DNA from: Blakeslea trispora
Lineage: Eukaryota; Mucoromycota; Mucoromycetes; Mucorales; Choanephoraceae
Direction: 5' to 3'
DNA: 64,000 nucleotides
Assembly (NCBI GenBank): GCA_025331445.1
Contig: JAIWNE010000045.1
Span: forward strand, 1-64,000
A program made the position numbers and the translations under genes. How positions within the stretch are numbered: position 1 is the stretch's first letter; each line of letters opens with the position of its first letter. The notes under the pieces are model-generated. The model was not told the DNA's origin. It ran no database searches and worked only from the letters and a program-made list of their open reading frames with translations. Below are positions 23,017 to 34,449 of this stretch, in pieces.

Positions 23017-24583
23017 GTAAAGTGTGAATAGAAGGGAAAAAGTGCAAAATAAATAAAAAAATAAAAAAAGCGAGAGTAAACCTTATGACACCAATTCCGG
23101 AAAAACATCCCGCTAACTCGAAATTCAAATCACCATAGTAACACAAAGAATGTATACACTATGAAATTCATTTGAAGTCAATGATTCTCGGAAAGAGCCA
23201 AAATATAATCTCTGTAAATTCTTTAAACAGATATCATGACAAACCATCAACTACTCTCAATATCAAAGCTCTTTTTTTTTCTCTCTTTAGCATTGCTAAC
23301 TTATCTTAGGCTGATAGACATTTATATGTGTCTGATGTATATTCATCCCAAGGCATCCATGTGTGTTCTTACTCTGGTTGATCAATCCTATTTCTTCATT
23401 GATGATATTCTTGTGTATACTTGATTGATGTGTTGTCTTTAAAGACAAATATGCTTGTATCAAATCAATGAACTAGGCTATTACTTGATATTGTACAGAT
23501 GTACACAAGCATCATTTTGCATACTTTTGGAATTCTACAGTATCATAAATTCATATTGTCAAAATAGCAAATGGTTCTATTTTCATATGAAGAAAAAAAA
23601 AAACTTTTATCCGATGTGCGTTAGGCCAATTCATGAAAGACCTTTGTTGTGGCTGAATGAAGACTATTCCTGATTTCGTTAATAAGGATGACTTGTAAAG
23701 ATGTTTAAGCCTTCTCTTTATCTATGAGCATCTATGGTTCTGTATTTAGCTTGTTAAAAAGACAAGAGAAAAGAGGCGCAAAGAATACGCCCTTGTTCTG
23801 TTCTGCACAGACCTCAAAATAAGCATGCAGTGTTAAAAAGAGAGAGAGAGAGAGAGGTAATTGGAATTGTTTTAAAAGTATGCTGCCAAACCTTATTTTT
23901 CTTTCATTCGCTTGATTCAATAGCACCCTAATGTCCTGAGTTTCACAACTAACATTTTATATCTCTTTAGGAGTTACTCAGACTAGTGTTTTTTTTTTCT
24001 TGAAAAAGATTGCAGGTAATAGAACTACATGTTTTCGCGTCTAGCAGCTCTTGTTTACTAGAACAGATTTTGTTCTATCTGAAAAGGAAATCTCTCATTG
24101 GCAAACCATGCTTTCCTATTTCGGGAATACGCAACCTGAATGCCGTCTATATTTTGACCATGTGTCGGAAAGTATGATGTCAACCGCAGTCTGGATTGGA
24201 GAAAGAGAGAGTGAAAAAAATTTTTTTTTATAATATTCAATTTCTTTCTTTATTCCCTCTTTTTTTTTTCTTTCCTTTTTATAACACTTTTTATAAAATA
24301 GGTAAAGTTGACCGCGTAATTTCAAGAAAGACACACAAGTTAAATTCAAGCTTAATTTCCTCTTATTGTCTTTTTAGTTTATTTAAAAAAGAAAAAGAGA
24401 GAGAAAAAAAAGTAAGAAAAAAAACATTGATTGAAAAAAAGAGAACAAAGCAAAGCAACAAAGAAAGCCGAAAAAAAGAGAAGAACAGAAAAGAATAAAT
24501 CATTTTACCTTATACGCTTTTTTTCTTTTTTTATTATATATTTCCCATAAATATTACATTTATTTTACTTTTTTTTTTTATAA
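23017..24583. other. 1.5-kb gene-free region upstream of PCF11
   Basis: Divergent intergenic DNA between the synaptobrevin start and PCF11. It includes a GA dinucleotide run at about 23840-23856 and long poly-A/T runs close to PCF11. Several open frames of 60-100 codons here (for example at 23236 and 24196) are low-complexity and have no family resemblance. Confidence 0.4.
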
Positions 24584-27315
24584 ATGCTCATGAATAACTC
24601 AGCAATGAATTCGGGTGCTAGGCAACAACATCAACAAAGCAACAGGGATTTCGAACAGTTGAAGCGCAACTACAAGTCGGCCTTGTCTGAGCTCACGTTT
24701 AACAGCAAACCAATCATCACCAATTTGACTATAATGGCTCAAGATAATCAAGCTGCTGCAAGTTATATTGTCAGGGAAATAGAAAATCAACTCAGAAATG
24801 TAAGTTATTCTCTTTTATTATTATTGCTATTATTATTATTATTTTCTGCCTGTTATCCATCTATTGTATAAAAACAATACAATGCTTTATACGGAAACAT
24901 TTACAAAAAAAAAGAAAAAGAAAAAGAAGCAAAAGAAATAGACAGAAACATGATTTAAAGAAGTCAAAGGGAGCGAAAGGGAAAAGAGAAAAAGAGCGCA
25001 ATTAGAAACCAAAAAAAAAAGACGTATACAGAGACAAGAAGGTCCTTTTTTTTTCAAATCCACACCTATCAAAGATACTATAGGAACGCGTATTCTCTAT
25101 CATTGCCCTTCTCCTTCTTTTCCTTTTCTCTCCCTTATATGCATGCATTTTAATTATTGCTATTATCATTGCTTATTTGAATTTATCGCTTAATATATGA
25201 ACAACAGAATGGCTCATTGGTTTACATATTTATTGTTTCTCTCTTTTTTTTTTCTCTTTATTTTTATTTGAATTATAAAATTATAGAATGCTTCTGGACA
25301 GAAATTGCCTGTACTTTATTTAATTGATTCTATCTGTAAAAATGTCGGTGGTATCTACATCTCTTATTTTTCAAGAAACATGGTGAATGTATTCCTAGAT
25401 GCATACACTTTGACTGATCCAACGGTTAGAAAGAGCTTTGAAAGATTGCTTCAGACATGGAAAAATGGTATGCCCGGTGGTCATCCTGTCTTTCCCCGCC
25501 ATGTCATTGAACCAATTGAGAGGTCTATTGTCTATATTCGCGAAAAGACTCCTGCCTCGAAATATCCTCATCCTTCCTCAGGTTCAAAGGGTTCTCCTAT
25601 GTCTAATTCAATTCATGTTAATCCCAATTTCGTACCCAAGGTAAGCTTTATAAAAAAAAAAGAAACAGTGCAAGTAGACTTGATACTTATAAAAAAAAAT
25701 TTTTTTTCTTCAATAGGATCAACGAATCAATTCACCCAACAGCAATAACTCAAGAGATCCTCGTCACAGAAGTCCACAAATTGCCGAAAAGACCATGCCA
25801 TCTAACCAACCAAATACAGATGCTATCCTTTCTCAACTACAATCTATGCTTCCCTCTACTTCCAATCAAACAATGCATAGTGATCCTGTGATGCAAATTG
25901 TCAGCCAGGTAAGATGAACGTATAGTCTACAAACAGATACAAGGAGAGTATTGACATATTTTTATTTTCAAGATCAAAGCTATTTTACCTACTTTGCCTC
26001 CTGCTCAAGCAAGCTCAATTGAGCAATATCTTGCTCAGGTTGTTCCTTCTTCTTCTTCTTCTTCTTCTGTTGCTCCAATGAATAATCATGCTGTTGCTGC
26101 TGGACCAGCATTTACAAATGCATTACCTACTCTACAAAATTCTTCATTGTCGCATTCTACTCCCTCTCCTACCATCCTCACTTCTAATATTATAAACACA
26201 TCCACACCACCGCCTTTATTAAATAATACAAGTAGTGCAGCTACTACCACAAGTACCATGAGTGCTTCATTGAGACCTGTCGCTCCTGCTACATCTACGG
26301 CTCCTTTGATTGCAAATGTGGATACTGCAGATTTACTTAAGAGCTTGACATCCATGGGCTATCTTAGTCCTAGTCCAACCCCTTCTACTCTCCCCTCTGC
26401 CCCTATTCCTTCTTCACCTGCTGCCCATAGCAACCCCACAAATCAGACAACCACTCTTACGCTAGACGTCTTTGGACCCTTTTTGTTGGACTCCAAAGAT
26501 CTACAAATACCTCGTCCTGGTGCAGTCGAATTGCTTTATTCTGCTGAGCCTTTACAATGCAAACAATGTGGCTTTAGATATCCCAAAACAGAAAAAGGAC
26601 AAGCCAAAATGGATGCTCATCTCGACTCACACTTTCGACAGAATCGAAAGTTGAAAGAAAGAACCAAACGCGGTCTTTCGCGATCTTGGTTTGTCACAGT
26701 TGATCAGTGGATCAATGGCGAAGGCGGTGAACTGACTCATCAACAAGGTAAGAAAGAACAAAAAAAAGAAGCCAGAATGAAGGAAGAACAAGTCTCGTAT
26801 TAAGCTTACGCTTTGTATAGCACCTACCTTTCTACATGATGGCATGGGTCATGCTCAAAAGTCAACTGAGAAATCAAACCAAACAAGCAGTGAAGACAAT
26901 ATTGACCCTGATTCCTATACTGTCGTCAAACCAGATGACGATAGTCGAAAGCCTTGTGCTATCTGTGGTGAGCCATTTATTGATTTTTGGAACGATGATG
27001 AAGAAGAATGGATGTATAAGAATGCAGTGATGGATAACGATAAGGTAATTCACCTCACATACAAAAAAAAACAACACCAAATCTTTATTGATTTTTCTTT
27101 ACTCTTCTTAGATTTATCATGCTACATGTCACTTGGATGCCATCAAGAGTCAAATGCTTGCAGAGGGAGATGTTGATATGCAAGATGTAAATAACCAAGT
27201 ACTGAAGCGTAAACTAGATAGTAATGATGAGCAGGTATGTATCTCTTTATCATCATTGCAAAGGAAAACTAACTCAGTTTATTGTTAGTCAACAAAACAT
27301 GCAAGAACTCAATAA
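24584..27315 (+). CDS. PCF11: Pcf11, mRNA 3'-end cleavage and transcription termination factor
   Basis: Seven exons: 24584-24799, 25287-25640, 25717-25908, 25973-26747, 26821-27044, 27112-27234, 27289-27315; 636 aa. The N-terminal CID (about residues 20-150) shows [38 protein letters not shown] and [14 protein letters not shown], and binds the RNA polymerase II CTD. The middle is Ser/Pro/Thr-rich. Two C-terminal zinc sites flank the Clp1-binding region: CKQCGFRY ending DSHF (about 449) and CAICGEPF paired with YHATCH. The first intron is 487 nt, far longer than the others. The last coding exon is tiny and could instead be read through to a nearby TAG without changing the domains. Confidence 0.94.
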
Positions 27316-27523
27316 GACATTGACACTTCAAATACAATAACCAAAATAAAAACAAATTATTTGCCCTAAACTTTTATTAGAATGACTGTCTATCTCTTAG
27401 CCTGCCAAAGGAAAAAAAAAGAACAAACAAAACAAATTGTATTAGCTTGTTGACTGTATAGATGAAATCGAATCATTTTTGTGATGATATACTACATGAT
27501 GACTACTGCTTGCAATATATGAT

Positions 27524-28541
27524 TTAAGGTAAAAAACTAGCTAATTGATCACGGATGTACTCAATGAGCATGACTACAAAGAAAGAAGCAATGCATACAG
27601 CCAGATTAACAAAATACCAAAGTGCTGCAATAGGTCCTTGACTCCAATCGAGAAACGGATATTCCCAATGTTCCGTTCTAACAAATATGGATTTAAATAA
27701 ATACAGGACTTTTCATGAAACTGATAAACTTACGTTGCATAAATAATAAACGTAAGGAGAATATACATGATGAATATTAAAAAGACTGGCAGTACCATTC
27801 TTGCGTTCGTCCTGAATCGAACCAAAAGAACATCAATCATAATCATCAGTAGAGATATTCCATGTACTGACAAGTTGATCCAATTGATTAGTGGACCTAG
27901 TAAGGCAAAAATCGCTATATGGAAACAATCAACAGAACTGTGAAAACCATGTCATGAACGATTAGGAAAAACAAATTACCAGCACCATTTGCGTCTACAA
28001 GCATTGACCAAAAGATGACTACGACAATGATACTAAGAGAAAGAATGACATGTTGAGTCCACCTAGCATACTATTGTGTTTCATTATCTACATACTTGAA
28101 AGTTGCTACAGTGCTGTAGAGGAAGACATATAGATAGTTTAGGATAGCAGGCTGATTTAACCAGAAATCTATCTTCTTAGTGTAAAGATACCGAGCATGA
28201 TGTACAGTGGCAGTCTAGCAGTAATACAAGATGAGTTGCTATGCTTCAAGAGTACATAACGTGGCTCTTACAACAAGATATGCATGCAAGCCAATAAAAT
28301 TCAACGTTGTAAAAGCAGCAAAGATGGTATTCAGTTGACCAGTTTTTGCCATGATAGCGAAATAAATCCAAAAGACAATAGTCGAATAGATTGCATTTAA
28401 TAGTCGAATAACAAAGAAAACTCTTGTAGAAACCCAATGCGAAGTTACCATCTGTTCAGGAGCAAGCTGATCGAGACCAAGCCATCGTATAACAACGTAA
28501 TGTGATGGATCAATTTTTTGATCCAAGTGTTTATTTGACAT
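27524..28541 (-). CDS. Polytopic membrane protein, possibly FAR-17a/AIG1-like
   Basis: Exons on the minus strand: 28541-28272, 28214-28096, 28032-27980, 27914-27734, 27677-27524; 258 aa. About six hydrophobic segments are visible, including RVFFVIRLLNAIYSTIVFWI, AILNYLYVFLYSTVATFNII and YILLTFIIYATTEHWEYPF. A Thr in FTTLNFIGLHAY and a His in WINLSVHGISLLMIMID sit where the FAR-17a/AIG1 (ADTRP) hydrolase family keeps its Thr/His pair. That similarity is weak and the assignment is an inference. I chose the ATG at 28541 because upstream in-frame sequence lacks another ATG. The gene is divergent from the PPP1R11 gene. Confidence 0.7.
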
Positions 28542-28881
28542 TAAAATAAGCTGTGGAAGAAGAAACAACTTGAAAATTAGCTAGAGAGAAAAAAAAAAAC
28601 TCCATTTTATATTGATTACCATGCTTAGATAGCAGTATCATTCAATCAATGAGCAAACTATACTTGTTTATATGATACAACATATGATAGAGTGTAGTCC
28701 TTTTTTTGTTTTTGAGACCAAACCTCCATTGCATGAAAATTAACCTTCTTCTTTATTTTTACCAAATTAGAGATGGCCAATAAGAAAAGAGTATTGACTA
28801 AGTCTGACTTTTTTCTTTTCTTTTCTTTCAATCTCGCTAACTGTATACGTTTACATCTATTCAATAACAAACACATCACTC
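28542..28881. promoter_or_regulatory. Divergent promoter between membrane protein and PPP1R11 genes
   Basis: A 340-bp gap between opposite starts at 28541 and 28882. A pyrimidine-rich run occurs near 28809-28830. No separate gene is seen. Confidence 0.45.
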
Positions 28882-29518
28882 ATGTCTTCTTCACCGCATC
28901 CAGCTACTTCTACCAGAATGAGAGAAGAAACTCCTACCACAACACATGGTTCTCGAACTATTACACTAGATGAGACAGCAGTAAACTCTGCCGAGGAAAT
29001 GAGTTCGGACGAAGAAGGAGAGCAAGTTGGTGTGCTTCGCTTGACTGGAGATATGGCGTCCAGAAGAAGGAGAGTCATTCAATGGGATGAAAGCGTAGTA
29101 GATAACGAGCATATGAACAAGAAAAAGTCTAAAAGTAAGAGAAAAAAAAAGTCGAAAAAGAAAGAGAGAGAGAGAGAGAGAGGTGATGGCAGTAAGGTCT
29201 AAAGATACTTGACTCTGTTTGATAGTCTGTTGTATTTATCACAAACCGCGCCCTGTTGGAGAATCTTCGGATGATAGCAGTAGTAGTAGTAGTGATGATT
29301 CAAGCAATAGTGACAGTGAAGATAGCCATTCAGGTCGCTGCAATCATCGTCATAATCATAGAAGAAAGAAAAGAAATCCAAGAGATGTCAGTCCAAATGC
29401 ATATGAACGACAGCCTGTTTATAAAGGTAATACAAGAGCACTTTGTTTCAGAAGAATTACTAATTAAACGAATTGTGCAGACCGTATCAAACCAGTAAAT
29501 CAGCCATCAAACGCATGA
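28882..29518 (+). CDS. YPI1: Protein phosphatase 1 regulator Ypi1/PPP1R11 (inhibitor-3)
   Basis: Exons 28882-29134, 29226-29426, 29481-29518; 163 aa. The diagnostic core is [20 protein letters not shown] leading into [19 protein letters not shown], where VIQW is the RVxF-type PP1 docking motif. An acidic Ser/Asp run and then an Arg/His-rich nuclear-type segment ([12 protein letters not shown]) follow. It binds and modulates PP1 (Glc7) in the nucleus. The first intron carries a GA dinucleotide tract. An AATAAA-like signal follows the stop by about 20 bp. Confidence 0.93.
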
Positions 29519-30035
29519 AAAGTTTTAGATAAAAAATAAAGCATAAATACAACCATAAAAGAAATCTATTTGCTTCGAAATGAAAATGAATATGTACGTG
29601 TGTGTGTATGTTGATCTTGAGTCATTTGCCGAAATGAAGAGTGAGTTGCCATCCATACTTTGTACATCTTTCATAGGCTTGAATTCGATAATTACATCTC
29701 AATTGGCTAAAGAAATCTCGAGTACAAATTACTATGTAACAACAGAAACTGTTTCTGTCCAGCTTTGTCATTGCTCGAACTTCTTCATGTTTTTCCTGGT
29801 GATCTGCATATAAATATTAAGATTCATTCTATTCAAGACTCAAACTCATTTCTATTAAATCTGAAGTCCACAAATACTATTTGACCGACTACTCTAAAGC
29901 TTGATCTAGAAGTTTTTAAAAAAAAAGAATTGTATTATGCTGAGTGCTAATACTATGCATAGTGGCTTATGGATGCTCTCTGTTAAATATGCATTATTTC
30001 TGGTTTTCTCTCTATTCTTTTATTTTTATTTTTTA
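29519..30035. other. Intergenic region before INTS3
   Basis: About 520 bp between PPP1R11 and INTS3, both on the plus strand. Short open frames at 29580 and 29937 lie here; the latter is in frame with INTS3 but adds only a hydrophobic, non-conserved extension, so it is treated as 5' UTR. No other gene is seen. Confidence 0.35.
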
Positions 30036-33000
30036 ATGGACCTTAACTCTGAACCACGGTCCAAATTATTCGACTTTGACTTAATAGAGGCTGAAGACGA
30101 GCTCGAAGCCGTAAGTGTTATCTCAACTGAACAAGGCCAAGCTGTTATATTAACAATAAGCAAAACTCCTAGGAGCTCAAGAGAGCCTATGCTAGATACA
30201 GCGAAGCATCCAAGAACAAGTCTGAAATAGAGATACACAATTATCTGCAGGACAAAGCCTCGCAGAACAAGAAAGAATACAACGACGTAGTATCTGCTTT
30301 GCTCTATGGTGCCTTGACAGAGCCAAACAAAACGCGTATGGTAAGACAAAGGTTCACTTTTAAAGAAAATACAATGCTTCTAACTTTGTCTAGTTTTTTC
30401 AATCAATTAGCTTTGTTAATCGTGACAATTTTGCGAGTATTGTTACCAAGCTTCAATTTTTAATTATGTCTATCAAATTCCAAAGTATACGACAGCCTGT
30501 TCGAGACCAAGTAAACACACACACACAAATACATTCACATACACATCATTGTTGATTGTTCAAAAAAAAAAAGATATTCTGGATTATAGGTGAACTGACC
30601 AACCTCAATGTACAAAACGTAGACGCACTTTATCTTTGTCTGATGCGACAGATCCGTGGTGGCGATCTTAGTCCATCCAACGTCTCTTTGTCAGAACATG
30701 TCCTAAAAATGCTTGATACACACAAACCCTGGCTAGGAACCAATCCAAGAGTCATTGCAACATCCGTTTATACCTACCTTAGAATTATCATTGACCACAA
30801 AGCACCTCAGCATCAAGGACTACAACAAAGAGAAATTCGATTTGTAATTAACCTCATGCGAGACAAGGTTAGTTCTCTATCTTCTCCTTCAGTCAACATC
30901 CCACTTACTGTCTGCATTAGTGGATGCTTTGTGTTCCTATAGGTCGAGATTTGATCCGAATTCTATACGACTTGAGAGGTTTTAACGAATTTAGACAACT
31001 TTGGGACGATCTGCTAAACAATCCACAAAGCATCTCTCCACGGTTTAAAGGTACAGCCTGACAGTGATGGACTATCCAATCATTCACTAATTGTATTACA
31101 CTAGGCATCGATACCATATTAAAGACGCCAACACCTAAAGAGTTTTTGCGATCCAGAATTACACCAGATATTGAGTTTAAGTTGCTTTTTATTCTTCAGA
31201 ATGTAAGGACAATACTTGTATAAACACAAATCAACTAACGCCGCCTCCAATTTGAAACTTGATAGCTTCGAGCTACACAATATCAAAGGAATTTGAACTG
31301 GTTTGTTCAGCGTTTCTTGAGTACTGCTGAGGCAGAGTATTATTATGCCGATGTGATACGGTACATTGTTGCTGGCTGGTATCCCTCAAACCAAATCCTT
31401 CAGAGCGATATAGTTCCTCGCTATGTTGTGATTGGTGGCATGATGAGGTTAATCAAGGTATAAACTTCAGATATATTATGCATTTTGTCTATTTTTACTA
31501 AACTTGAATGGGTGATTCGGTATACACACTTTTTTTTTAATGGTAGAACAATGTTGTTTTATCCAACGTCAAAACAGCATTGATTTATGATTGGCTTTTC
31601 TTTACAGCGTCAGATAACATCATGTTCATCGGTAACTATACAAGCTTTACAAGACTCATTTTTAGATGCTTCAACTAACTTGCCATTCTCTTCCCTCTTT
31701 CTCTGCACAGAACCAGCGATGCTTTTAATGGAACGATCTGCTGAAAGATATCCGCAAATAACTGCTAGCATAATGGAATTTCTAAAGAAATCAGCTGATG
31801 AGTTCTTTCCACCTTTGAAAGATTATATGGCCTCATGTATTACTTGCGGTATGCGTGCTTTGTTGAGCAAAGGCGTCATTCGTAGCTTGATGCCAATCTA
31901 CCAATGTCCCACTACAGAGCCTATGACGCGCGAATACATGCGATCGATGTTTTCAGAATTCCTGATGGATAGTAGAGATCAGCAACAATCAACTATCAGT
32001 TTACCCCCAACACATTCTTCAGATATGCCTACTGTCAAAAGTGCACCCTCAACACCTAAGGCAGATACTTCTTATGAGCATGAAGAGATTGATTACACTG
32101 GTAATACAGCAAAAAAACAGCAAGCGGCTAAATTACATTCTTCCACCATGGCTACTATGAAAGAAGATGAAGATGTAGATGCGTATCTTTATGGCGATTC
32201 TGATGTAAACAACGAAGACGCAGACATGACAGCTTCAACAACAGAAGAAAAACCCGACTTGCCACAGGTTGATGCTTTGAAGGATGAAGATGCTGCGATG
32301 AGTGATGCAAATCAAGGTGCAGAACCAACGTTAGAAGAGCCAGAGCCAAAAGGAGATGAGATGGTGGAAGAAGATGAGAGTGAAGAAGAGGAGGCATGCG
32401 GAGACGATGGATTGCAGTCTCACCAATCTTATTGGATTTTTGGCGATTCTCTCAAGAAGTTCAAGAGCGCGTGCGCTGACACTATCCTTGCACTGAAGGA
32501 AAATGATATCGAGCGATACAATGAACAAAATGTACTTTCCAAAAAAAGCTTAAAGGAAATACTTGCCGTTTTTCTCCGTATGGTAAGTCAGTCTGCTAGA
32601 AAGAAAATAAGTGGGAAAGCCAAGGTTAGTTATTTACTGTGAAGGGACATAGGCAATCCCTGCAGAGATAATGGGTTCAGCAATTGGGTTACCTGTGCGA
32701 AGCTTTGTTGTCGCCAACTTACTGACTCACCATGCTATTTTTGACAATGCTGATTCATTGGATGATGAAGCAGTCATTAAAGATCCAAGCAAAGACGTGT
32801 TTGATTTGATCATGGTGACATTCTGGGGCGGATGTAACAATGATGCATCACGAGAAAAGATAATAAAGCTGTTGAGCTGTATCGCATGCTCCAAGAAATC
32901 CAACAAGACGAAGCGTCATCTAATAGGTATGCGTTGGTGGTCATTTGTTGCAAGGTATGTGGTTGAATTGTGTCAGTCTAGAAACTTGGTATTGACGTCT

Positions 33001-34211
33001 TTCTATAGTCAAATGGAGAATGAAGCAACGAAATCAATAGACGTTTCTACATGGTTTCCAAATATTGTCAATAACTACACTACATACGTATTGCATTCAT
33101 TTGTCAGTGAAGAAGCCAAAAGTCAGGATGATTATATTAAAACTTATCTAAAAGAAGACTTACAGGTAAGTCATTTAGACAACAAAAGAAAGATATATCA
33201 GTAAACCGAAAAGAAACATTGACTTTACTATTTCAGGCACTTGCTGACAAAGATATTGTACAATTCAACCGTATCATACCATTACTATACCGCTACCTAC
33301 CTGCTGCAACCACAGGCGACTTGAGTATACTAAAACTTACTATTTTAATGTTGTTACCAGAAACTGTAAGCTAGACAATTTAAACTGCAATATTTGGATT
33401 GCATTAGAGACTGATTTCTAACCTTCTGTTTATGTCTATAGCTGAGCCAATTCGTCTGTCAGATTCATAGTAGCACCCTATCTGTCTTTGGTGATCAAAT
33501 TGTATCAATATATGATGAAGAACTTGCAGATCTCAATTCATATGAGACAACATGTCTATGGCAATTCTTAGCAGCAGAACTTCACGGAAAACATGATGCT
33601 ATCAACAGTTTCTTTGAGGCGCCTCAAATTTTTGATGCCATGCAAACTAACTGTAAGTCGTGCTTTATGAACAAGCAGGATCAGACTGGCTAACATAATG
33701 TTTTAGTGATGTACGAGTCAGTGCCTTGTTTACTTTCAATGCTTGCTTCAATTTCTCCCTCCAAAGATTTGATTTGCTCTGTGATAAAGACCATTCCTGA
33801 TGCTACAAATGCATCTTCGATTCAGGTTCAGTTTGTACTAGCATCTTTTCAATACTGGTCAATCAACACGCCAGACCAGCTATCTGATGCTGTGGATAGT
33901 CTGGCCATTTGGTTGATAGCTCAACTTGAAAATGATGAGCCTTATGGAAACGTGTCTGTCTTGTTATTAAATACTTTTACTATCTGGTGGAAGCAGCAAA
34001 CGAATTCAGGTAATATGCCAATCAATAATGACTTGGTTGCTATGCTTATTGACACTTTGAGTTAGAATGGTTCAAAAAACAAAAGGTGCTTTTATCAAAT
34101 CTTTACAAACTAGGTAGTTTTTCAGACTATATATGTCCTAAAGAATGGCTGAATGAACCCAATAGAAAGAAGAAGAGGGCTATTCTGCCAGACTCAGACG
34201 AGGAAGATTGA
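30036..34211 (+). CDS. INTS3: Integrator complex subunit 3 (INTS3/SOSS-A)
   Basis: Exons: 30036-30110, 30173-30340, 30394-30510, 30574-30867, 30921-31050, 31105-31202, 31266-31457, 31547-31631, 31711-32582, 32653-33165, 33237-33365, 33442-33652, 33707-34009, 34066-34211; 1110 aa versus about 1040 in animals. Family motifs in order: HKPWLGTNPRVIATSVYTYL, PIGRDLIRILYDLRGF, RSRITPDIEFKLLFILQN, QYQRNLNWFVQRFLSTAE, TALIYDWLFF and EPAMLLMERSAERYP. An acidic D/E insert (about residues 520-600) splits the helical repeats. The C-terminus is basic then acidic (NRKKKRAILPDSDEED). INTS3 belongs to Integrator, which cleaves nascent Pol II transcripts, and to the SOSS DNA-repair complex. A GTATGT...TATAG segment at 32955-33008 (54 nt, open frame) could be an additional intron. 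Confidence 0.92.
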
Positions 34212-34449
34212 AGGCACATGAACTCTACATAGACAAATTTCATAATAAAAGCTCTTGCTCACCTTTTTATTCCCTCTTATATACATGATATGCTTGAAAC
34301 ATACAAGCGAAAAGGTAAAGAAACGCATGTCTTTTATTGTTATTATCTCTGTCTTCTAATGATGATTAAGGTATTTAGTATATATGAGTTGTTATCGATA
34401 GATATAGTACAAAAAGGAATGCAGTTGAGTTATTTTCTCCAAATAAGAG
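34212..34449. other. Convergent 3' region between INTS3 and the Sec7 gene
   Basis: About 240 bp between opposing stops, with an AATAAA at 34244-34249 suited to INTS3 polyadenylation. No gene is seen. Confidence 0.4.

Noticed and set aside
29937..30035. Hydrophobic N-terminal extension of INTS3 as a signal anchor
   Set aside because: INTS3 is nuclear; the extension translates T-rich leader sequence and a better start (MDLNSEP) lies at 30036.
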